DNA from: Deltaproteobacteria bacterium
Lineage (GTDB): Bacteria; Desulfobacterota; DSM-4660; Desulfatiglandales; B25-G16
NCBI GenBank assembly: GCA_003646935.1
Contig: QMLW01000049.1
Span: forward strand, 1 to 8,977
Direction: 5' to 3'
DNA length: 8,977 nucleotides
Made by a program: the position numbers and the translations under genes. The notes below the pieces were generated by a model, which had not been told where the DNA came from, did not search any database, and saw nothing but the letters and a program-made list of their open reading frames with translations. The number at the start of each line of letters is the position of its first letter. Positions within the stretch are counted from its first letter, which is position 1. This document shows positions 1 to 6,676 of the stretch, in pieces.

Positions 1-2
1 CA

Positions 3-362
3 CATACCCTGCTCATGATCTATGGTACCCAGAAATGTGTCCGGGACGTGCTTTGGGCTGAGCACTGCCTGCAGAGGGACGTGGGCACAGGCGATGATAC
101 ACAAATGCAATACTACGGGTATGTGCTTGAGGCAGCTCTGGCATTCCATGACGGCATGACGATTCCGCTGATGAGCGAGTTTTTGAGCTACACACAAGCT
201 GACACGGACAACAGAAGACAGGGATTTGAGTGGGTAAATAATATCGAATATTACTACGGTCCCCATGAAATGAAAAAACAGATCGTCCACGTGGTGGTGT
301 GTGAGGAAACCTGGCAGAAAACATGCTTTCGCCACCCCATTTTGGATTTGAAGGTGGTATGA
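3..362 (+). pseudogene. Transposase remnant, 5' cut by window edge, internally deleted
   Basis: The frame is open from base 3 (HTLLMIYG...) to a TGA at 360-362. The translation resembles a DDE transposase family that I remember from Desulfobacterota genomes (segments such as YGTQKCVRDVLWAEHCLQRD, DDTQMQYYGYVLEAAL and FEWVNNIEYYYG). In relatives as I recall them, roughly 80-110 residues lie between the ...SYTxxDTDN segment and the RRQGFEWVN segment, including an Asp motif like DGLYPNGP that probably belongs to the catalytic triad. Here the two segments join directly at about 208-222, still in frame. After ...VVVCEETWQ (about base 317) the reading runs into unrelated sequence (KTCFRHPILDLKVV), so the 3' end is also missing. 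I see no terminal inverted repeat or target duplication. It is almost certainly an inactive relic. The family identity is from memory and the exact IS family is uncertain. Confidence 0.72.
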
Positions 363-437
363 TAGAGAAAATGTTCCGTCTCAGGCGAGCGTGATACCCA
401 TCAGTGGATGTTCATGCTTCACTGCTGATTAAAGGCC

Positions 438-465
438 TTGACACTATTCAACGTAGTATGATAGT
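438..465 (+). promoter_or_regulatory. Candidate sigma70 promoter for the acidic protein gene
   Basis: A perfect -35 hexamer, TTGACA, lies at 438-443. With a 16-bp spacer the -10 candidate is GATAGT at 460-465 (4 of 6 consensus bases). TATGAT at 457-462 looks better but would leave only 13 bp. The promoter is buried in the 440-479 inverted repeat, so a repressor bound there would block it. The rest of 363-437 holds nothing I recognise, only a weak CAGTG/CACTG dyad (402-406 and 420-424). Confidence 0.4.
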
Positions 466-479
466 GGTAGAATAGTGTC
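440..479. repeat. Inverted repeat, 13-bp arms, over the promoter
   Basis: GACACTATTCAAC (440-452) and GTAGAATAGTGTC (467-479) are reverse complements at 12 of 13 positions, with a 14-bp spacer. An extra ATAGTG inside the spacer (461-466) could also pair with the left arm. No T-run follows it and it overlaps a TTGACA hexamer, so an operator is more likely than a terminator. The core half-sites CACTATT and AATAGTG recur at 6843-6872. Confidence 0.6.
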
Positions 480-494
480 TATCTCAAAACAATA

Positions 495-503
495 AAGAGG
501 GGG
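495..503 (+). promoter_or_regulatory. Ribosome binding site that sets the start of the acidic protein
   Basis: The purine run AAGAGGGGG directly touches the ATG at 504, too close for normal initiation there. It sits about 9 nt from the ATG at 510 when measured from AGAGG (496-500). This favours 510 as the real start (MAKDDD... rather than MVMAKDDD...). Confidence 0.55.
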
Positions 504-509
504 ATGGTC

Positions 510-1433
510 ATGGCCAAGGATGATGACACCAATAAAGACCTGACTAAAAACGAGGATGAGGACCTGCTCGATTTTGATTTTGACGAGGATATATTGGGCG
601 AGGAGGATGCAAAGGAATTAGGCGGGCAAGAGGAGGTCATTGATCTCGTTGATGTAGTTGAGGAGGGCCGTGCACCGGAAGCTGGAGAGGGCAACATTGA
701 GGGCCTGGAAGAGCTCCTTATAGAGGATGAGAAGGAAGAGGGTGGCACTGCGGTGCCGAGTGAGGATGAAAGCGGCGAGGAAACCGTTCTCATGGAAAGA
801 TCAGATCAAGCTCCTGGGGAGGAGGCAGAGCCAGCTCTCGATCTCGAGGAGGAGATCGAGCTCGATGTGGGGCTCGAAGAACTCGAGGGATTAGAGGAAA
901 TGGTCTCAGAGGGTGAGCCAAAGGCTGCGGAGGCAGAACAGGAGCCCGCAATCGATCTGGATGAGGAAATCAAGCTTGATGAGGGATTCGAGGAGTTAGT
1001 GGCAGAAGGTGAGCAACAAGCAGCTGAGCCTGTTGAGGCTGCGGAGACCGCAGAGGAGGAGCCCATACTGGACCTCGAGGAGGAGATCAAGATAGGAGAG
1101 GAATTCAAAGAAGTGGAGGAAGAAATCCTCGAGGAACCCGAATTGGAGGGCGCGGTTGAACTCGAGAAACCAGAGGAAGAGGAAGTAGCTGAGGAAGGTG
1201 CGCCTGAAGCTCCTGCCGCCGAAGAGGAAGCGGTGACAGAAGAACTCATCAGGGAGGAGATCCCACGGGAGGAGCCAATAATCTCAGAGGAAAAGATCGA
1301 GGCAGTGCTCACACAGACGGTACGTGAGGTGCTTGAGCGTGTGGCCAGGGAGGTAATACCCGAGGTAGCCGAGAGGATTATCAGAGAGGAGATCGATGTC
1401 TTGAAGAGGAGTATAGAATCCGAGGAGCAATAG
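510..1433 (+). CDS. Glutamate-rich, mostly disordered protein with PopZ-like helical tail
   Basis: I do not recognise a named family. From the 510 start the product is 307 residues (309 from 504). About a third of residues are Glu (98) and about 23 are Asp. It has no Cys, Trp, Tyr or His, no signal peptide and no membrane segment, so it should be cytoplasmic, strongly negative and largely disordered. Residues about 41-53 contain EEVIDLVDVVEEG, a short hydrophobic-acidic motif. Three copies of an 18-residue unit follow (831-1115). The last 45 residues change character: basic and hydrophobic residues appear and the pattern VREVLERVAREVIPEVAERI is followed by IREEIDVLK, predicted as two helices with a Pro kink. 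This resembles the C-terminal oligomerisation segment of PopZ (DUF2497: acidic linker, then xxLPxxVExxVxxEIxR). It may equally be a tail found on some deltaproteobacterial regulators. A hub or scaffold role is inference. It is flanked by its own promoter-like dyad and a terminator-like stem, so probably monocistronic. Confidence 0.85.
   Translation: MAKDDDTNKDLTKNEDEDLLDFDFDEDILGEEDAKELGGQEEVIDLVDVVEEGRAPEAGEGNIEGLEELLIEDEKEEGGTAVPSEDESGEETVLMERSDQAPGEEAEPALDLEEEIELDVGLEELEGLEEMVSEGEPKAAEAEQEPAIDLDEEIKLDEGFEELVAEGEQQAAEPVEAAETAEEEPILDLEEEIKIGEEFKEVEEEILEEPELEGAVELEKPEEEEVAEEGAPEAPAAEEEAVTEELIREEIPREEPIISEEKIEAVLTQTVREVLERVAREVIPEVAERIIREEIDVLKRSIESEEQ
831..1115 (+). repeat. Three spaced copies of an 18-residue acidic unit
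   Basis: Units are PALDLEEEIELDVGLEEL (831-884), PAIDLDEEIKLDEGFEEL (945-998) and PILDLEEEIKIGEEFKEV (1062-1115), spaced 38 and 39 codons apart. The consensus is P-x-(L/I)-D-L-(E/D)-E-E-I-(E/K)-(L/I). The links between copies 1-2 and 2-3 also share a (S/A)EGE...AAE stretch, so the ancestral unit was probably about 38 residues. Regular hydrophobic positions in an acidic chain suggest repeated amphipathic helices or binding motifs. Confidence 0.75.
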
Positions 1434-1447
1434 TTTCCTTTTTAGAT

Positions 1448-1504
1448 TAAATGGGCACAAGGGCAGTGGGTAAGAATATCAAGACATGTCGTTGTGCCCA
1501 TTTA
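1448..1504 (+). terminator. Perfect 13-bp stem with 31-nt loop, possible terminator
   Basis: TAAATGGGCACAA (1448-1460) pairs perfectly with TTGTGCCCATTTA (1492-1504). The loop is 31 nt and the downstream stretch is only moderately T-rich (CTTGTTACTG), so this is not a textbook intrinsic terminator. It lies 15 nt after the acidic gene's stop and 66 nt before valS, the expected place for one. A regulatory hairpin in the valS leader is the alternative. I see no T-box motif. Confidence 0.5.
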
Positions 1505-1569
1505 CTTGTTACTGATCAAGGTCTTTCGTGTGGATTGAGGTCTGAAAAATAGAGGAGGAGAATCACCTA

Positions 1570-4218
1570 ATGGAAAGCAACGGCTTGGCCACGGCATACG
1601 AACCAGGTGAGGTTGAGTCTAAGTGGTACGATTATTGGGAAGAGAACTCGTTATTTAAAGCAGACACCAAATCAAAGAGGCCTGTCTTCTCCATAGTCAT
1701 TCCCCCACCGAATGTCACTGGCAGTCTACACATGGGTCACGCCCTTAATAACACCCTTCAGGATGTGTTGTGCAGATACAAGCGAATGAAGGGGTATAAT
1801 GTGCTATGGCAACCTGGCACTGACCACGCGGGTATCGCCACACAAAACGTGGTGGAAAAGGATTTGGCACAAAAGGGGGCCGATCGACACCAGGTCGGTC
1901 GAGAGCGATTTATCGAGTTGGTATGGGAATGGCGGGAGAAGTATGGCCGCATGATCATCAACCAGCTCAAGAGACTGGGAAGCTCATGTGACTGGAGCCG
2001 GGAGAGGTTTACCATGGATGAGGGCCTTTCAAGGGCCGTGAGGGAGGTGTTTGTGAGTCTCTATGAAGAGGGCTTGATCTACAGGGGAGATTACATCATA
2101 AACTGGTGTCCCCGGTGCCACACTGCCCTTGCAGATCTCGAGGTGGAGCACGAGGAGATGGACAGCTCTCTCTACTACATTCACTATCCCTTTGAGAAGC
2201 AAGAGGGCTTCCTGACGGTTGCCACAACGAGACCTGAGACGCTGCTGGGCGACACTGCAGTAGCCGTGAATCCCCAGGATGAACGCTTTAGAGACCTCTC
2301 GGGGCTCAATGTCCTTTTGCCGATCCTGAATAAGCCTATTCCCGTGATTTATGACAAGTATGTGGACATGGAGTTCGGTACCGGCGCTCTGAAGATCACG
2401 CCCGCCCATGACATCAATGATTTCGAGATCGGCAACACGCATGATCTCGAGCGCATACGCGTTATCGATGATGATGGGAGGATGAACGATTTAGCCGGTC
2501 CATACCAGGGAATGGACCGGTTTGAATGCAGGGAGAAGATCCTCGATGACCTGAGGGATGCCGGTTTGCTTGAAAGGGTCGAGCCCTATAGAAATGCGGT
2601 GGGGCATTGCTACCGATGCAAAACAATGATCGAACCATTATTGTCCAAACAGTGGTTTGTAAAGGTAGGCCCTCTTGCCGAAAAGGCTGTCGAAGCGGTG
2701 AGGGAGGCTAGGACGAGGATAGTGCCGTCGAATTGGGAGGCCGTGTATTTTGAATGGATGAACAACATCAGGGATTGGTGCGTCTCGAGACAGATATGGT
2801 GGGGACACCGAATCCCAGCCTGGTATTGCAGGGGATGTGGCGAGGTGATCGTGGCAAAGGAGGAGCCCAAGACCTGCCCTTCCTGCAAGAGCTCCGATCT
2901 TGAGCAGGAAACAGACGTGCTCGATACGTGGTTCAGCTCGGCCCTGTGGCCGTTCTCAACACTGGGTTGGCCGGATTCCACCGACGAGCTGGAAACCTAT
3001 TATCCCACCTCGGTGCTTGTCACCGGCTTTGATATCCTCTTTTTCTGGGTTGCGAGAATGATGATGATGGGGATTCACTTCATGGGGGATGTCCCCTTTA
3101 GGGACGTTTACATCCACGCCCTGGTTAAGGATGAGCAGGGTCAAAAGATGAGCAAGAGCAAGGGAAACATTATCGACCCCCTTGAGGTCTTAGACAGGTT
3201 CGGCACTGATGCGTTTCGATTTACCCTCGCGGTGCTTGCTATACAGGGAAGGGACATACGGCTTTCAGAGGAGAGGATTGCCGGGTATCGGAACTTTATC
3301 AACAAGATCTGGAATGCAGCGCGCTTTGTCCTGATGAACGTGGAGGATTGCGAACCCCCACTGATAGAAAAGGCCGAGCTAAGCCTGGCTGATCGGTGGA
3401 TTATGACGAGGCTCGCGCGTGTTTCTCAGCAGGTAGATGCCTGCATGGATGAGTATAAATTCAACGAGGCTGCCAGCGCGTGCTATCAGTTCGTGTGGCA
3501 CGAATTCTGTGACTGGTACCTTGAGATGGCAAAGCTCGAGCTCTATAGCGAGGATGAGAGGAGAAGACGGGTTTCCCAGTCCGTGATTCAAATCCTCCTG
3601 AGCGGAGTGGTGCGGCTTCTCCATCCATTTGTGCCCTTTATTACCGAAGAGATCTGGCAAAGGCTCCCTCATACAAAAGGAAGCGTCATGGTGGCACCAT
3701 TCCCGCATGCAGGGGAGTATATCGACGATGAGCAAGCGATTGAGGCAATGGAGCTCGTGAAAGGGATCATCACCGGTATCAGGAATGTGAGGGGGGAGAT
3801 GAACATCCCCCCGAAGACGTATGTGAAGACGATCATCGATGTGGGTGGGGAGCGCGAAAAGGAGATAGTTGAGATGAATCGAGGCTATATCATCGCCCTT
3901 GCAAAGGCGGAGTCCATTGAGATCGTCTCCAGAGTCGAAAAACCAGCTAGGTCTGCCACCTACGTATTCGGTGATATCCAAGTCCACGTGCTTCTCAAGG
4001 GATTGATTGACTACGAGAAGGAGCGCAACAGGATATACAAGGAAATCAGGAAGGCAGAGAGGGAAAGGGAGTTATCCCAGAGGAAATTGGCGAATAACAA
4101 CTTCTTGAAGCAAGCACCCCCGAACGTGGTAGAAGATGTGAGGGAAAAATCAGATCTCATGATCGCCAAGTTAGAGAAGTTAAACCAAAATCTCGCTCTT
4201 ATTGAGGAATTGAGGTGA
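1570..4218 (+). CDS. valS: Valyl-tRNA synthetase
   Basis: Class I aminoacyl-tRNA synthetase that charges tRNA-Val in the cytoplasm and hydrolyses mischarged Thr-tRNA-Val. The 882 residues match the usual bacterial length. Visible in order: PPPNVTG (45-51) and the HIGH-type motif HMGH (54-57); DHAGIATQ (85-92); a first zinc-type pair CPRC (180-183) that can combine with CYRC (347-350); the CP1 editing domain with TTRPET (219-224) and AHDINDFEIG (279-288, Ile where many have Pro); a second zinc ribbon CRGC/CPSC (420-423, 436-439); DTWFSSALWP; KMSKS (526-530); an anticodon-binding helical domain from about 608; and the C-terminal coiled-coil arm (about 814-882, with NNNFLKQAP). The start is well supported by GGAGGAG at 1554-1560, 9 nt upstream. 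Its last codons overlap nadC. All catalytic motifs look intact. No leader element specific to valine control was seen. Confidence 0.98.
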   Translation: MESNGLATAYEPGEVESKWYDYWEENSLFKADTKSKRPVFSIVIPPPNVTGSLHMGHALNNTLQDVLCRYKRMKGYNVLWQPGTDHAGIATQNVVEKDLAQKGADRHQVGRERFIELVWEWREKYGRMIINQLKRLGSSCDWSRERFTMDEGLSRAVREVFVSLYEEGLIYRGDYIINWCPRCHTALADLEVEHEEMDSSLYYIHYPFEKQEGFLTVATTRPETLLGDTAVAVNPQDERFRDLSGLNVLLPILNKPIPVIYDKYVDMEFGTGALKITPAHDINDFEIGNTHDLERIRVIDDDGRMNDLAGPYQGMDRFECREKILDDLRDAGLLERVEPYRNAVGHCYRCKTMIEPLLSKQWFVKVGPLAEKAVEAVREARTRIVPSNWEAVYFEWMNNIRDWCVSRQIWWGHRIPAWYCRGCGEVIVAKEEPKTCPSCKSSDLEQETDVLDTWFSSALWPFSTLGWPDSTDELETYYPTSVLVTGFDILFFWVARMMMMGIHFMGDVPFRDVYIHALVKDEQGQKMSKSKGNIIDPLEVLDRFGTDAFRFTLAVLAIQGRDIRLSEERIAGYRNFINKIWNAARFVLMNVEDCEPPLIEKAELSLADRWIMTRLARVSQQVDACMDEYKFNEAASACYQFVWHEFCDWYLEMAKLELYSEDERRRRVSQSVIQILLSGVVRLLHPFVPFITEEIWQRLPHTKGSVMVAPFPHAGEYIDDEQAIEAMELVKGIITGIRNVRGEMNIPPKTYVKTIIDVGGEREKEIVEMNRGYIIALAKAESIEIVSRVEKPARSATYVFGDIQVHVLLKGLIDYEKERNRIYKEIRKAERERELSQRKLANNNFLKQAPPNVVEDVREKSDLMIAKLEKLNQNLALIEELR

Positions 4219-5063
4219 ACCCCGGCAACTCCAAGCTCGTCGACAGGATACTCGAGAACGCACTGGATGAGGATATTGGGCCGGGTGATATCACCACCTC
4301 GGCAATCGTCGATTCTGAGATTAGGGGTGAGGCACAGCTATCAGCGAAGGAAGATGCCGTTCTCGCGGGAATGGAGATCTTCTCCCGAGTCTTTTCTCTC
4401 CTCGATCCCGGTATAGAGGTCAACTCAAAATTCCACGATGGAGATGTGCTACGAGATGGCACCTACATCGCTCAACTCAAAGGCTCATTAAGGGGGATTC
4501 TGATCGGTGAGAGGACTGCCCTCAATTTCCTGCAGCATCTCTCGGGCATTGCCACCCTTACCAGGGCCTATGTCGACAAGATAAAACCCTCCCAGGTACG
4601 CGTAATCGATACCAGGAAGACCACACCCGGATTACGGCTCCTTGAGAAATATGCGGTGAGGGTTGGCGGGGGGTCCAATCACCGGTTTGGGCTTTTCGAC
4701 GGTATCCTTATTAAGGATAACCACATCGTAGCGGCTGGGTCCATAACAAGGGCTGTGGAAAGGGTGAAGGCCCATGTGCCCCATACCGTGCGCATTGAGG
4801 TTGAGGTAACGGATACAAAGGGCCTTGAAGAGGCCATTAGTGCAAGAGCGGACGCAGTCCTGCTGGATAACATGTCCCTGGAGGAGATGAGTAGCGCAGT
4901 TTCCATTGCCGGTGGCAGGGTGCTTTTGGAGGCTTCCGGTAGTGTGACGCTGGAATCGATTGGGGAGATCGCCAAAACGGGCGTGGACCTGATCTCCGTT
5001 GGCGCCATCACACACTCGGCCAGGTCAGTGGATATAAGCCTCGAGGTAACCGATATTGGTTGA
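4215..5063 (+). CDS. nadC: Nicotinate-nucleotide pyrophosphorylase (quinolinate phosphoribosyltransferase)
   Basis: Converts quinolinate and PRPP to nicotinate mononucleotide, CO2 and PPi, the third step of de novo NAD synthesis in the cytoplasm. The 282 residues are typical. The N-terminal part has LDEDIGPGDITT (17-28), then ERTALNFLQHLSGIAT (99-114). The barrel follows with DTRKTTPGLR (132-141), KYAVRVGGGSNHR (145-157), the KDNH loop (167-170), IEVEV (194-198), LLDNM (216-220) and LEASG (238-242), which together supply the quinolinate and phosphate ligands. The start is GTG at 4215, which shares GTGA with the valS stop; GAGG at 4204-4207 lies 7 nt upstream. Translation is therefore probably coupled to valS. 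The final codons and stop (5055-5063) form the first unit of the 9-bp repeat array. No birA-like gene follows. Confidence 0.97.
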   Translation: MNPGNSKLVDRILENALDEDIGPGDITTSAIVDSEIRGEAQLSAKEDAVLAGMEIFSRVFSLLDPGIEVNSKFHDGDVLRDGTYIAQLKGSLRGILIGERTALNFLQHLSGIATLTRAYVDKIKPSQVRVIDTRKTTPGLRLLEKYAVRVGGGSNHRFGLFDGILIKDNHIVAAGSITRAVERVKAHVPHTVRIEVEVTDTKGLEEAISARADAVLLDNMSLEEMSSAVSIAGGRVLLEASGSVTLESIGEIAKTGVDLISVGAITHSARSVDISLEVTDIG

Positions 5064-5126
5064 ACTGGTTTTATTGGTTTAACTGGTTAAGCTAGTTGGA
5101 CTTGTTTCATTGGTTTGATTAGGCTT
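5055..5126 (+). repeat. Left array: eight tandem 9-bp units, consensus AYTGGTTNN
   Basis: Successive 9-mers in exact register start at 5055 (ATTGGTTGA), 5064 (ACTGGTTTT), 5073 (ATTGGTTTA), 5082 (ACTGGTTAA), 5091 (GCTAGTTGG), 5100 (ACTTGTTTC), 5109 (ATTGGTTTG) and a degenerate unit at 5118 (ATTAGGCTT). Positions 3, 5, 6 and 7 are nearly fixed and the last two vary. The first unit is the end of nadC including its TGA. Stops in frame make coding use unlikely beyond that. Confidence 0.85.
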
Positions 5127-5166
5127 CTGATCGTTCAGCTCCGAGCATATGGAAGATTCAGTGATA

Positions 5167-5247
5167 CGAAACAACAAACAAAACAGAACTCATACAACCA
5201 GCTGAACAAGTTCAACCAGTAAAACTAGTAAAACCAGTACAACAGAG
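5167..5247 (-). repeat. Right array: nine tandem 9-bp units, same unit inverted
   Basis: Read on the minus strand, the same 9-bp register appears: CTCTGTTGT (5239-5247, degenerate), ACTGGTTTT (5230-5238), ACTAGTTTT (5221-5229), ACTGGTTGA (5212-5220), ACTTGTTCA (5203-5211), GCTGGTTGT (5194-5202), ATGAGTTCT (5185-5193), then two poorer units to 5167. The outermost unit overlaps the SD of the sirtuin gene (AGAGG at 5244-5248). Confidence 0.82.
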
Positions 5248-5255
5248 GCTGATAT

Positions 5256-6002
5256 ATGGATGAATCAATTGAAAAAGCTGCACGGGCGGTTTTGGACTCA
5301 AACCTGACCCTTGCCCTTACCGGTGCGGGTATCTCCGTGGAGTCGGGGATTCCGGACTTCAGAAGCAAGGGTGGTCTCTGGGATAGGTATGATCCGGATG
5401 AGTACGCGTCGATTTACTCGTTTCAGAGCAACCCTGAAAAGGTGTGGCAGATGCTGCGGGAAATGGAGGAGACCGTTGATAAGGCTCGGCCCAATGCCGC
5501 CCATATCGGGTTGGCAGAGTTAGAGGCGATGGGCCTACTTAAGAGCGTGATCACCCAAAACGTTGACAACCTCCACCAGGAGGGAGGCTCAAAGGATGTG
5601 ATTGAGTATCACGGGAACTCCCGCTCGCTTACCTGCCTATGGTGCAACAGGAGATATGACTATGCCCAGAAGAAGGGCGAGTACCCGCCCTATTGTGAGT
5701 GCGGAAGAATACTGAAGCCCGATGTGGTCTTCTTCGGCGAGGCGATACCCATGGCAGCCATGACGCGGAGCTACGAGCTCGCCTCGAGCTGTCAGGCACT
5801 TTTGATAATCGGAACCTCGGCCGTGGTCTCCCCCTTTAACGTGCTTCCGAGGCAGGCGAAGCAGGTTGGAGCCACTATAATTGAGATAAACCTGGAGAGA
5901 ACGGTACTCACCGATCATATCACCGATATCTTGCTTCTGGGCAAGGCAACTGAGATGGTTTCAGGGCTTGTTGCAGCAGTGAGGGAGCTGAAGAGCCTAT
6001 GA
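5256..6002 (+). CDS. Sir2-family NAD-dependent protein deacylase
   Basis: Sirtuins remove acyl groups from lysines using NAD, giving nicotinamide and O-acyl-ADP-ribose. The 248 residues match compact bacterial sirtuins. Visible: GAGISVESGIPDFRS (23-37) of the NAD-binding fold, GLW (40-42), TQNVDNLHQ (100-108), catalytic His in YHG (His119), four zinc Cys (CLWC 127-130 and CEC 147-149), KPDVVFFGE (154-162) and GTSAVVSPFN (186-195). The SIRT5/CobB desuccinylase Tyr-x-x-Arg motif is not evident: the region reads VWQMLRE, so deacetylation is more likely. The start ATG at 5256 has AGAGG 7 nt upstream, right at the edge of the 9-bp repeat. No separate promoter was seen, so transcription may come from valS-nadC through the repeat. 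It ends in a 6-bp tail-to-tail overlap with the transglutaminase-like gene. Confidence 0.95.
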   Translation: MDESIEKAARAVLDSNLTLALTGAGISVESGIPDFRSKGGLWDRYDPDEYASIYSFQSNPEKVWQMLREMEETVDKARPNAAHIGLAELEAMGLLKSVITQNVDNLHQEGGSKDVIEYHGNSRSLTCLWCNRRYDYAQKKGEYPPYCECGRILKPDVVFFGEAIPMAAMTRSYELASSCQALLIIGTSAVVSPFNVLPRQAKQVGATIIEINLERTVLTDHITDILLLGKATEMVSGLVAAVRELKSL

Positions 6003-6671
6003 GGTGCCCTCCTTGCCCGCGGTTTCTTCGTCCTGATCTCCCTTAAACCAGGGCCGCTTATCGGGGCCCACGATCTTTGAGACACTCTGGGCAATCCACG
6101 CAAAGGGCAGGTCGTCTCTCGGGGCGAACTTCTCCAAATATTCAATGAACGGCTCCCCTCTGAAATCCCTATCGGGCAGGACCGCATCACTTCTTCCATC
6201 GAACTCCACGGTGGGCAATCCGTTTTTCTCGCAGAGCTCTTTGTTGAAGGTAGCAGCGGCGCTTACCCACCTACCGTTCAAAAAGAACTGGTTGTATCCA
6301 TGTCTGGGAAATGTATTGGTTCCCATCATTTCAAGAATGTGGGCGGGTAATTTATGGTTTCTGATCTTGGCAAAGACCAGCCGGCTTGGGATGCCTGAAG
6401 CCCGCCCAAGGGCCGCAAGGAGCACCGCTTTCTGAACACAGTATCCCTTTCCCCATGCGAGAACTCTGGATGCCCTGAAGTCTTCGATGAACACAGAGAC
6501 CATGTAGATGTTATACTTGATCTTGTCCCGAACGAAGTAAAAGAGCTTCACCGCCTTCTGCTGATCGCTTGAACATCTACGTGTCAGCCTCGTGGCAGTC
6601 TCAATAATGGTTTCGTGATTCGCATCAATGGTTGGGGTAGCTCGCAGGTAGCGCTCCATATTTGAGCTCAT
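5997..6671 (-). CDS. Transglutaminase-like (papain-fold) protein
   Basis: A 224-residue cytoplasmic protein from the ATG at 6671, with no signal peptide. The transglutaminase-like core shows the Cys motif GKGYCVQKAVLLAALGRASG (Cys78) followed by IPSRLVFA, and the His motif HGYNQFFLNGRW (His124). The third residue, normally Asp in W-V-x-x-D-x-T, is Ala here (WVSAAATFN, 135-143). I recall relatives with WVKATPAFN, so the family may lack this Asp generally. Bacterial members act as cysteine peptidases or acyl transferases, or are of unknown role; no substrate can be named. A GTG at 6719 would add 16 residues, but its purine run lies only 1 nt away, whereas GGGGAGGG precedes the 6671 ATG at good spacing. 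The C-terminal tail (DQDEETAGKEGTS) is polar. It converges on the sirtuin gene and diverges from tal. Confidence 0.85.
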   Translation of the reverse strand: MSSNMERYLRATPTIDANHETIIETATRLTRRCSSDQQKAVKLFYFVRDKIKYNIYMVSVFIEDFRASRVLAWGKGYCVQKAVLLAALGRASGIPSRLVFAKIRNHKLPAHILEMMGTNTFPRHGYNQFFLNGRWVSAAATFNKELCEKNGLPTVEFDGRSDAVLPDRDFRGEPFIEYLEKFAPRDDLPFAWIAQSVSKIVGPDKRPWFKGDQDEETAGKEGTS

Positions 6672-6676
6672 CTTTT

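Larger units (their letters stand above)
5055..5247. other. Inverted pair of 9-bp repeat arrays around a 40-bp core
   Basis: The two arrays face each other across 5127-5166 and fill the whole nadC-sirtuin gap. Pairing 5064-5072 with 5230-5238 gives 9/9 matches; the next units inward give 6/9 (8/9 allowing G-U), 8/9, then 5/9, 5/9 and 5/9 (each somewhat better with G-U). In RNA this would be a long imperfect hairpin with a 40-nt apical region. It has no spacers as in CRISPR and no T-run as in a terminator. Function is unknown; mRNA processing or stability, protein binding or a mobile repeat are possible. Confidence 0.75.

Noticed and set aside
457..462. TATGAT as the -10 box
   Set aside because: It lies only 13 bp after the TTGACA hexamer, too short for sigma70.
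479..1312. Minus-strand Ser-rich reading frames (479-793 and 806-1312)
   Set aside because: They mirror the glutamate codons (GAG/GAA read as CTC/TTC-type and TCC/TCA Ser codons) of the acidic gene and have no family features or SD.
1434..1569. T-box or other tRNA-sensing leader before valS
   Set aside because: No T-box sequence or specifier-loop arrangement is visible, only a simple stem.
5055..5247. CRISPR array
   Set aside because: Units are 9 bp, directly tandem and degenerate, with no unique spacers and no cas genes.
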